The notes beneath the pieces were generated by a model. It saw only the letters and a program-made list of their open reading frames with translations. It searched no databases and had not been told where the DNA came from. The position numbers and the translations under genes were made by a program. This document shows, piece after piece, positions 1 to 4,944 of a stretch of DNA of 5,111 nt (positions are counted from its first letter, which is position 1; each line of letters begins with the position of its first letter). Origin of the DNA: Anaerolinea sp. (GTDB lineage: Bacteria; Chloroflexota; Anaerolineae; JAAEKA01). The DNA lies in the NCBI GenBank assembly GCA_014879765.1, contig JACSRL010000380.1:1-5111 (forward strand). Reading direction: 5' to 3'.

Positions 1-137
1 AAGATGATGGCTTTGACCGATGAATCCGAGTAGAAGGTGCGGCTGACGATGCTGTCGGGCGCGATCTCGGACACCAGGGCCGACAGATCGGTGACACGAA
101 AGTAGGGGGTTTCAACGGCAGAGGACATAGAGGACAT
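1..137 (-). CDS. Probable cupin-domain protein, N-terminal fragment
   Basis: Reverse-strand reading gives 45 codons from an ATG at 137, running off the left edge. The peptide starts MSSMSSAVETPYFRVTDLSA and continues through IAPDSIVSRTFYSDSSVKAII. The segment 'SIVSRTFYSDSSVKAII' resembles the opening of small single-domain cupins, where a 'S-I-V-S-R' strand leads into a 'K-A-I-I-F-G-F' strand before the metal-binding motif. That motif would lie outside the window, so metal binding cannot be judged. The start at 137 is preferred over the in-frame ATG at 128 because AAGGAG (148-153, complement) sits 10 nt upstream of it. The gene diverges from cydA, and the two share a 412-bp intergenic region. 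The family call is from memory of sequence style; a different small protein cannot be excluded. Confidence 0.6.
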   Translation of the reverse strand, partial: MSSMSSAVETPYFRVTDLSALVSEIAPDSIVSRTFYSDSSVKAII

Positions 138-147
138 GGAAGGGAGG

Positions 148-153
148 CTCCTT
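148..153 (-). promoter_or_regulatory. Ribosome binding site of the divergent cupin-like gene
   Basis: The complement reads AAGGAG, 10 nt before the ATG at 137 and 19 nt before the alternative ATG at 128, which decides for the upstream start. The surrounding 11-mer AGGAGCCTCCC (complement of 142-152) is identical to the one in front of cydA. Confidence 0.6.
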
Positions 154-176
154 GCTGGGGCTTTAATTTGATTTTC

Positions 177-289
177 GTAACTGCTCAGCCAGTCGTTCAG
201 AAACCAGGTTTTTAACGGCCTTTCATGGCGCCGTGATCTTGGTCTGCGAGACAAAAACCCGGTTTCTAATGCGAAGCCTGAGCAGTTGC
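177..289. mobile_element. MITE-like inverted-repeat element, 113 bp, non-coding
   Basis: The ends are GTAACTGCTCAG (177-188) and CTGAGCAGTTGC (278-289), which are reverse complements at 11 of 12 positions. Immediately outside lie TGATTTTC (169-176) and CGATTTTC (290-297), an 8-bp direct repeat with one mismatch, as expected of a target-site duplication. A second inverted pair lies inside (199-213 with 253-267), so the whole can fold into a long interrupted hairpin. It encodes no protein. Known background: IS66-family insertion sequences typically have ends starting GTAA and make 8-bp duplications, so an IS66-type transposase is a possible mobiliser; this is inference. The element sits between the cupin-like gene and the cydA promoter. 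It could affect transcription of the cupin-like gene, whose start is only 40 bp from its left end. Confidence 0.6.
199..267. repeat. Inner inverted repeat of the MITE-like element
   Basis: AGAAACCAGGTTTTT (199-213) pairs with AAAAACCCGGTTTCT (253-267) at 14 of 15 positions; the mismatch is A206 against C260. Each arm is also nearly self-palindromic around AAACC-N-GGTTT. The 39-nt stretch between the arms contains two minor dyads, ACGGC/GCCGT (215-219, 230-234) and GTCT/AGAC (242-245, 249-252). Confidence 0.75.
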
Positions 290-336
290 CGATTTTCAGG
301 ATAGCAGGGCAGGCCAAGCTGTGCAGCGACTTAAGT

Positions 337-376
337 CACATGGGCCCGTTCGATGGCGAACTCCTGATCCCATGTG
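337..376. promoter_or_regulatory. Candidate operator: inverted pair CACATGGG / CCCATGTG
   Basis: CACATGGG (337-344) and CCCATGTG (369-376) are perfect 8-bp inverted copies separated by 24 bp. The right copy directly abuts the predicted -35 hexamer at 377. Two spaced half-sites just upstream of a promoter suggest binding of a dimeric regulator or DNA looping. I do not recognise the motif as FNR, Rex or ArcA, and the regulator is unknown. Confidence 0.3.
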
Positions 377-392
377 TTGACGGCAAACTCCT
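352..392 (+). repeat. Imperfect 14-bp direct repeat, period 27
   Basis: GATGGCGAACTCCT (352-365) recurs as GACGGCAAACTCCT (379-392), 12 of 14 identical. The second copy lies between the predicted -35 and -10 elements, overlapping the last four bases of the -35. It may be a local duplication or a second type of regulator site; function unknown. Confidence 0.4.
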
Positions 393-404
393 TCTGAGTA
401 CAAT
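377..404 (+). promoter_or_regulatory. Predicted sigma-70-type promoter for cydABD
   Basis: A -35 TTGACG (377-382) and a -10 TACAAT (399-404) are separated by 16 bp; each hexamer differs from consensus at one position. Transcription would begin near 411, giving a leader of about 140 nt before the cydA start at 550. This is the best promoter-like pair seen on the + strand between the MITE-like element and cydA. It is predicted from sequence only. Confidence 0.5.
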
Positions 405-412
405 GTGTGCAA

Positions 413-518
413 TCAATCACGCGCAACTCATCCACTGGCCGATGGGAGCATGTGGATCTCGATACGGCGGCCTACTCGATCCACATGCTCCCATCGGCCG
501 GCTGAAGTCAATCACGCG
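413..518 (+). repeat. 11-bp direct repeats flanking the leader hairpin
   Basis: TCAATCACGCG occurs at 413-423 and again at 508-518, perfectly conserved, with the large hairpin between them. The first copy begins at the predicted transcription start. The copies could be duplicated protein or RNA sites, or a scar of an 84-95 bp insertion or duplication. The intervening ends (424 onward, 507 backward) do not match as terminal inverted repeats, which weakens a transposon reading. Confidence 0.55.
437..499 (+). promoter_or_regulatory. Perfect 22-bp stem-loop in the cydA leader
   Basis: Positions 437-458 and 478-499 are exact reverse complements over 22 bp, with a 19-nt loop (459-477). The left arm begins GGCCGATGGGAG and the right arm ends CTCCCATCGGCC. 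One G·U and one C-G pair (436/500, 435/501) could extend the base. The stem lies downstream of the predicted promoter and about 50 nt before cydA, so it would be transcribed into the leader. No U-tract follows, so it is not a typical intrinsic terminator. Possible roles are mRNA stabilisation, a processing or protein-binding site, or a DNA cruciform. Confidence 0.65.
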
Positions 519-537
519 TTTCCTCTGCTCACCCGAT

Positions 538-542
538 AGGAG
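538..542 (+). promoter_or_regulatory. Ribosome binding site of cydA
   Basis: AGGAG lies 7 nt before the ATG at 550. It selects this start over the in-frame ATG at 286, which lies inside the right terminal repeat of the mobile-like element and has no such site. Confidence 0.75.
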
Positions 543-549
543 CCTCCCC

Positions 550-1947
550 ATGGATCCTGAGTTTCTTTCACGTCTGAAGTTCGCGCTGACGGCCAGCTTC
601 CACTTCATCTACCCGCCCCTTTCCATCGGCCTGGGACTCTTGCTGGTGATTCTGGGAGTGCTCTATCTGCGCACGCGCAACCCCAAGTGGCGTCAGCTCT
701 CCTTCTTCTGGGTCAAGATCTACGGCCTGATCTTTGCCATGGGCGTGGCTACCGGCATCGTGCTGGAATTCGAGTTCGGCACCAACTGGGCCAACTACTC
801 CCGTTTCGTGGGCAATATCTTCGGCAGCCTGCTGGCAGCCGAGGGCATCTTCGCCTTTTTCCTGGAGGGCGGCTTCCTGGGGCTGATGCTCTTCGGCGGC
901 AATCGCCTGGGGCCGCGCCTCTGGCTCTTCGCCACGGTGATGGTGACCTTCGGCGCCCATTTCAGCGCGCTGTGGATCGTCATGGCCAACTCGTGGATGC
1001 AGACGCCGGCCGGCTACGAGCTGGCGCAGACCTCCATGGGCACGCTGGCCTATATGACCAGCTTCCGCGAGGTCATCTTCACCCCCTCGTTCATCCCGCG
1101 CATCCTGCACACCCTGACCGCCTCCTGGATGATGGGCGCGGCGCTGATGCTCAGCGTCAGCGCCTTCTATCTGCTCAGGGGCCGCCACGTGGAGAGCTCG
1201 ACCGCGGCCTTCAAGGTGGCCCTGCCCGTCTTCGCCCTCTTCAGCATCATCCAACTGTTCTTGTTCGGCTCGGAATCGGCCATCACCGTGACCAACTATC
1301 AGCCGGTGAAGCTGGCCGCGATGGAGGGCCTCTGGGAGGACACCGCCTGCGCGCCCATGATGCTGGTGGGCTGGGTCGACACGGCCAACCAGCAGACCTA
1401 TGGCATCAAGGTGCCCTGTATGCTGAGCATCCTGGTGGGCGGCAGCCCTGACACCGTGGTGCAGGGCCTCAATTCCTTCCCGCAGGACACCTGGCCGCCC
1501 ATCAACCTGGTCTTCCAGACCTATCACCTGATGCTGGCGCTGGGCGCCTCCTTCATCGGCCTGGGTCTGCTGGGGGTGCTCTTCGCCCTCTGGAAAGAGC
1601 GCATCTGGCGCACCCGCTGGCTGCTGTGGCTCTTCGTGGCCAGCGTCTTTCTGGTGGAACTTTCCACCCTGGCCGGCTGGTGGACGGCGGAGTTTGGCCG
1701 CCAGCCCTGGATCGTCTGGCAGCTGCAACGCACCGCCGACGCTGTTTCCCCCAACATCACCGGCGGCCAGGTGCTGGCGGCCGTGCTGATGTTCGTCGTG
1801 CTCTATTCGATGCTGCTGGTGCTCTTCCTCTTCCTGCTGAACGAGAAGATCCAGCATGGCCCGGATCCGGCGGCGGAGGAGGTTGCGGTGCAGTCGCTGC
1901 CGGATACTTTCAAGGATATCTTCGGCCGGCGCGCGCGTGCAAGGTGA
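550..1947 (+). CDS. cydA: Cytochrome bd quinol oxidase subunit I (CydA)
   Basis: This is a 465-aa polytopic membrane protein, the heme-carrying subunit of bd oxidase, which oxidises quinol and reduces O2 to water without proton pumping. Expected E. coli landmarks are all placed: H18 in 'ALTASFHFIYPP' (heme b595/d ligand, E. coli H19), E98 and E106 (E99/E107), H187 in 'RILHTLTASW' (b558 ligand, H186) and M328 in 'YHLMLALG' (b558 ligand, M393). K254 and E259 in 'QPVKLAAMEG' match the quinol-site K252/E257, and E381 lies in 'AEFGRQPW' (E445). About nine membrane helices are visible. The Q-loop (about 244-317) lacks the long E. coli insertion, hence 465 versus 522 aa. His326 stands where E. coli has Arg391. 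The start is chosen by AGGAG at 538; the peptide begins MDPEFLSRLKFALTA as expected for the family. cydB follows 69 nt later. Confidence 0.96.
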   Translation: MDPEFLSRLKFALTASFHFIYPPLSIGLGLLLVILGVLYLRTRNPKWRQLSFFWVKIYGLIFAMGVATGIVLEFEFGTNWANYSRFVGNIFGSLLAAEGIFAFFLEGGFLGLMLFGGNRLGPRLWLFATVMVTFGAHFSALWIVMANSWMQTPAGYELAQTSMGTLAYMTSFREVIFTPSFIPRILHTLTASWMMGAALMLSVSAFYLLRGRHVESSTAAFKVALPVFALFSIIQLFLFGSESAITVTNYQPVKLAAMEGLWEDTACAPMMLVGWVDTANQQTYGIKVPCMLSILVGGSPDTVVQGLNSFPQDTWPPINLVFQTYHLMLALGASFIGLGLLGVLFALWKERIWRTRWLLWLFVASVFLVELSTLAGWWTAEFGRQPWIVWQLQRTADAVSPNITGGQVLAAVLMFVVLYSMLLVLFLFLLNEKIQHGPDPAAEEVAVQSLPDTFKDIFGRRARAR

Positions 1948-1953
1948 TGCTGG

Positions 1954-1977
1954 CTGGCTCGGTCGGAGACCGGCCAG
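1954..1977 (+). other. Stem-loop in the cydA-cydB intergenic spacer
   Basis: CTGG (1954-1957) pairs with CCAG (1974-1977), and after one bulged C the stretch TCGGTC (1959-1964) pairs with GACCGG (1968-1973), closed by a GGA loop. This gives a ten-pair stem including one G·U. It begins 7 nt after the cydA stop and ends 39 nt before the cydB start. No U-run follows directly, so transcription of cydB is probably not stopped. It may protect the cydA mRNA end or tune the subunit ratio. Confidence 0.45.
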
Positions 1978-2005
1978 GGCAGGTTGCGACGCGACTTTTG
2001 TTATC

Positions 2006-2012
2006 GAGGTGA
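2006..2012 (+). promoter_or_regulatory. Ribosome binding site deciding a GTG start for cydB
   Basis: GAGGTGA, fully complementary to the usual 16S anti-Shine-Dalgarno tail, ends 4 nt before GTG 2017. The in-frame ATG at 1984 has no comparable site and would add 11 polar residues ahead of the conserved CydB N-terminus. Confidence 0.7.
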
Positions 2013-2016
2013 CACC

Positions 2017-3036
2017 GTGTGGCTCAACGTTGTTTGGTACATTCTCTTCGTGGTGATCATCACCGGCTACCTGATCATGGATGGCTTCGATCTGGGCGTG
2101 GGCATTCTGCACCCCTTTCTGGCCAAGGATGACCAGGAGCGGCGCATCTCGTTGAACAGCATCGGCCCGGTGTGGGACGGCAACGAGGTGTGGCTGGTGC
2201 TGGGCGGCGGCGCGCTCTTCGCCGCCTTCCCCATGGTCTACGCCTCCCTCTTCTCCGGCTTCTACATGGCCATGATGCTGGTGCTGCTGGTGTTGATCCT
2301 GCGCACCATCGCCATCGAGTTTCGCAGCAAGCGACCCTCGTCCCGTTGGCGCACCACCTGGGACTGGGTCTTCTTCGTCTCGTCGCTGGGCATTGCCCTG
2401 CTGTTGGGGGTGGCCTTTGGCAATATCATGGGCGGGGTGCTGCTGGACGCCCAGGGCAACATCGGCGGCAATCTCCTCACCCTGCTCAACCCCTTTGCGC
2501 TGCTGGTGGGAGTGACGACTGTCTTCATGCTTTCCACCCACGGCGCGATGTACCTGGCCATGAAAACCGAGGGCGAGCAGCAGGCGCGCGTCCAGCGTTG
2601 GATTCCGCGCTTGATGTTGATCTTCTTCGTGCTCAACACGGCGCTGGTGATCTGGACGGTGCTGGCCCACGAGCTGATCGCCGACCGCTACCTGGCGCAG
2701 CCCTTCCTCGCATTGGTCCCGGCCCTGGCCCTGGCAGCCGTGGTCGCGGGCTGGCTGATGCTGCGCCGCGGCCATACCATGATCGCCTTCCTCCTCTCGG
2801 CAGCCATGATCGCGGGCCTGATGTTCTCGGCCGCCATCGGCCTCTACCCCAACCTGCTGGTTTCCAGCATCGACCCCGCCTACAACCTGACCATCTTCAA
2901 CGCGTCCTCGCAGCCCAACACCCTGACCGTCATGTTGATCATGGCGCTGATCGGCATGCCCTTCGTGCTGCTCTACACGGCAGGCGTCTACTACGTCTTC
3001 CGCGGCAAGGTGCGGCTGACCCCGCAAAGCTACTGA
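2017..3036 (+). CDS. cydB: Cytochrome bd quinol oxidase subunit II (CydB)
   Basis: This is a 339-aa integral membrane protein that pairs with CydA and stabilises the heme b595/d site. From the GTG start it reads MWLNVVWYILFVVIITGYLI and then DGFDLGVG (D25 in the conserved GFD motif). GPVWDGNEVWLVLGGGALFAAFP (50-72) is the family signature, including D54 and N56-E57. Further markers are 'LLVGVTTVFMLSTHGAMYL' (162-180) and the C-terminal block 'GLYPNLLVSS...NASSQPNTL' (275-303), which is typical of CydB. About eight to nine membrane segments are visible, and the length matches the family (roughly 330-380 aa). Start choice rests on GAGGTGA at 2006 and on the family N-terminus. No CydX-like small gene fits after it, since cydD begins within about 30 nt. 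Confidence 0.96.
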   Translation: MWLNVVWYILFVVIITGYLIMDGFDLGVGILHPFLAKDDQERRISLNSIGPVWDGNEVWLVLGGGALFAAFPMVYASLFSGFYMAMMLVLLVLILRTIAIEFRSKRPSSRWRTTWDWVFFVSSLGIALLLGVAFGNIMGGVLLDAQGNIGGNLLTLLNPFALLVGVTTVFMLSTHGAMYLAMKTEGEQQARVQRWIPRLMLIFFVLNTALVIWTVLAHELIADRYLAQPFLALVPALALAAVVAGWLMLRRGHTMIAFLLSAAMIAGLMFSAAIGLYPNLLVSSIDPAYNLTIFNASSQPNTLTVMLIMALIGMPFVLLYTAGVYYVFRGKVRLTPQSY

Positions 3037-3064
3037 TCTGAACACCCAGCGAAATCCGACCTTT

Positions 3065-4876
3065 TTGCAGCAGCTCACGGCCGGCCGCGGGGAAGGCTGG
3101 CTGCTGAGGCTGGCGGTAGCGGCTGGCTTTGCGGCCGGCGCGCTGTTGGTAGCCCAGGTGATCCTGCTCAGCAGCACCATCGATCGCGTCTTCCGCCGGC
3201 AAGAGACGCTGGCCCAGGTGGCGCCGCTGCTGGCGCTGATGCTGGCCCTGCTGGCGCTGCGCGCCGGCCTGACCTGGGCGCAGGAGGCCATCGCCCAGGG
3301 GGCCGCCAGCCGGGTCAAGCAGCGCTGGCGCGGCCGGCTGCTGGCCCGCATCTACGCCCTGGGGCCGGCCTTCACCCGCGGTGAACGCAGCGGGGAACTG
3401 GTCAACACCGCCGTGGAGGGGATCGAGACGCTGGAACCCTACGTCGCCCAGTTCCTGCCCGCGCGCGCGCTGGCCGCGCTCCTGCCGCCGCTGGTGCTGC
3501 TGGCCATCTTCCTGCTGGACCCCTGGAGCACGCTGGTGCTGCTTTTCGCCGGGCCGATGCTCCTGTTGCTGCTGGCGCTGATCGGCGGCCAGGCCAGGGC
3601 GCTGACCGAGCGCCGCTTCCTGGAGCTGAGCTGGATGAGCGCCTTTTTCCTGGACATGCTGCAAGGCATCGCCACCCTCAAGCTCTTCGGCCGCAGCCGC
3701 GAGCAGGCCGAGACCATCGAGGAGATCAGCCAGCACTACGGCAAGACCACCATGGAGGTGCTGGCGACCGCCTTCCAGACCTCGCTGATGATGGAGTGGG
3801 CGGCCACCGCTGCCACGGCCATGGTGGCGCTGGAGACCAGCCTGCGCCTGATCAACGGCTCGCTCTCCTTCGATCGGGCGCTGGCGGTGCTGGTGCTGAC
3901 CCCGGAGTTCTTCCTGCCCCTGCGCCAACTGGCGATCAAGTATCACATCGGCGCGACCGGCAAGGCTGCGGCCGCACGGGTAGCGGCCGTGCTGGAGACT
4001 GAAGGGACAGCCAACGGGCAGGAAGCAAAGCAGCCGGTGAGCGAAGGGGCCGCGGGCCAGGCGCGGGCCAAGAGCGGCCCCGAGGTGGCCAGTCTGGCGC
4101 GGGCCGACCTGCGCTTCCACGACGTCTGGTTTGCCTATCCATCGCGCGCGCCGCAGGGGCGTCCCCTGGCCGAAGAGGCGCCGCCGGTGCTGCGCGGCCT
4201 CTCCTTCACCCTGCCCCAGGGCCAAACCACGGCGCTGGTGGGCGCCACGGGCGCGGGCAAATCCACCGCGGCCAGCCTGCTGTTGCGCTTCATCGATCCC
4301 GACGCGGGCCAGATCACCGCCGGCGATGCCGACCTGGCGCGCATCGACCGGGCGGCCTGGCGGTGTCAGGTGGCCTACGTGCCCCAGTTGCCGCACATCT
4401 TCCACGGCACGGCGCTGGAGAACATCCGCCTGGCCCGGCCGGAGGCCAGCCCGCAGCAGGTGATCGCCGCGGCCCAGGCTGCCCACGCCCACCCCTTCAT
4501 CCAGGCGCTGCCCCTCGGCTACGACACGCCGTTGGGCGAGGCCGGCCAGCGGCTGAGCGGCGGCCAGCGGCAGCGGCTGGCCCTGGCCCGCGCCTTTCTC
4601 CGCGACACGCCGCTGCTGCTGCTGGACGAGGCCACCGCCAACCTGGACGCCGAGAGCGAAGCGCTGATCCGCGAGGCGCTGGCCCGGCTCATGGCCGGTC
4701 GCACCGTCCTGCTGATCGCCCATCGGCTGGAGCTGGCCTACCGCGCCGATCAGATCGTCGTCATGCAAGCCGGCCGCGCCGCCGAGATCGGCGACCACGC
4801 CACCCTCCTGGCGCAAAACGGCCTCTACACCCACCTGGTCGCCACCTACACCGCCGCTGACCCAGGCAATGGCTAA
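3065..4876 (+). CDS. cydD: ABC exporter CydD for bd oxidase assembly
   Basis: This is a half-transporter of 603 aa with an N-terminal membrane domain (about 12-300, roughly six helices) and a C-terminal ATPase (about 346-600). In E. coli the CydDC heterodimer exports cysteine and glutathione, binds heme and is needed for assembly of cytochrome bd. CydD-type landmarks: 'LTPEFFLPLRQLAIKYHIGATG' near 278-299. ATPase motifs: Walker A GATGAGKST (393-401), Q-loop Q441, signature LSGGQ (497-501), Walker B LLLLDEA (517-523) and switch His553; all look intact. Residues 312-345 form an Ala/Gly/Glu/Gln-rich linker. The start is uncertain. TTG 3065 is used here; an in-frame CTG at 3038 would add nine residues (MNTQRNPTF), and neither has a clear Shine-Dalgarno. 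The 28-nt gap after cydB implies co-transcription and perhaps translational coupling. The partner CydC is not in the window, and a homodimer cannot be excluded. Confidence 0.88.
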   Translation: MQQLTAGRGEGWLLRLAVAAGFAAGALLVAQVILLSSTIDRVFRRQETLAQVAPLLALMLALLALRAGLTWAQEAIAQGAASRVKQRWRGRLLARIYALGPAFTRGERSGELVNTAVEGIETLEPYVAQFLPARALAALLPPLVLLAIFLLDPWSTLVLLFAGPMLLLLLALIGGQARALTERRFLELSWMSAFFLDMLQGIATLKLFGRSREQAETIEEISQHYGKTTMEVLATAFQTSLMMEWAATAATAMVALETSLRLINGSLSFDRALAVLVLTPEFFLPLRQLAIKYHIGATGKAAAARVAAVLETEGTANGQEAKQPVSEGAAGQARAKSGPEVASLARADLRFHDVWFAYPSRAPQGRPLAEEAPPVLRGLSFTLPQGQTTALVGATGAGKSTAASLLLRFIDPDAGQITAGDADLARIDRAAWRCQVAYVPQLPHIFHGTALENIRLARPEASPQQVIAAAQAAHAHPFIQALPLGYDTPLGEAGQRLSGGQRQRLALARAFLRDTPLLLLDEATANLDAESEALIREALARLMAGRTVLLIAHRLELAYRADQIVVMQAGRAAEIGDHATLLAQNGLYTHLVATYTAADPGNG

Positions 4877-4880
4877 TGGT

Positions 4881-4916
4881 CAAGTGTCAGGTGTCAGGCG
4901 CCAAGTGTCAGGTGTC
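4881..4916. repeat. 15-bp direct repeat, period 21, after cydD
   Basis: CAAGTGTCAGGTGTC occurs at 4881-4895 and again at 4902-4916, identical, separated by AGGCGC. Internally each copy contains two variants of GTGTC. The pair starts only 4 nt after the cydD stop. The 21-bp period equals three heptamers, the same as three units of the array that follows, which suggests a related origin. Confidence 0.75.
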
Positions 4917-4923
4917 CATCGAT

Positions 4924-4944
4924 CATTTCCTCGTTCCTCATTCC
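4924..4944. repeat. Degenerate heptamers leading into the array
   Basis: CATTTCC, TCGTTCC and TCATTCC (4924-4930, 4931-4937, 4938-4944) are three consecutive 7-mers in phase with the CCATTRM array beginning at 4945. They look like decayed or diverged units of the same or a sister heptamer. Confidence 0.5.

Noticed and set aside
138..200. Promoter for the divergent cupin-like gene
   Set aside because: The A/T-rich stretch around 161-180 has no pair of hexamers with acceptable spacing on the - strand that I could support.
437..499. Intrinsic transcription terminator
   Set aside because: The stem is strong but is followed by GGCTGAAGTC, not a T-run, and it lies in the expected leader of an expressed operon.
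444..548. Switch in which GGGAG of the hairpin left arm pairs with CTCCC (544-548) near the cydA start
   Set aside because: Only five pairs would form in competition with a perfect 22-bp stem, so the alternative fold is not credible on sequence alone.
286..549. An 88-residue N-terminal extension of CydA from an ATG at 286
   Set aside because: It starts inside the terminal repeat of the mobile-like element, reads through the promoter and the hairpin, has no ribosome site, and does not belong to the CydA family N-terminus. ATG 550 has AGGAG at proper spacing.
568..3351. A 927-codon open frame antisense to cydA, cydB and the start of cydD
   Set aside because: It is a by-product of GC-rich codon usage opposite three clear genes; its translation is Gln/His/Glu/Gly-rich with no recognisable domain.
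2939..4834. A 631-codon open frame antisense to cydD
   Set aside because: It mirrors the high-GC coding strand of an intact CydD with all ATPase motifs; composition is low-complexity and no family is recognisable.
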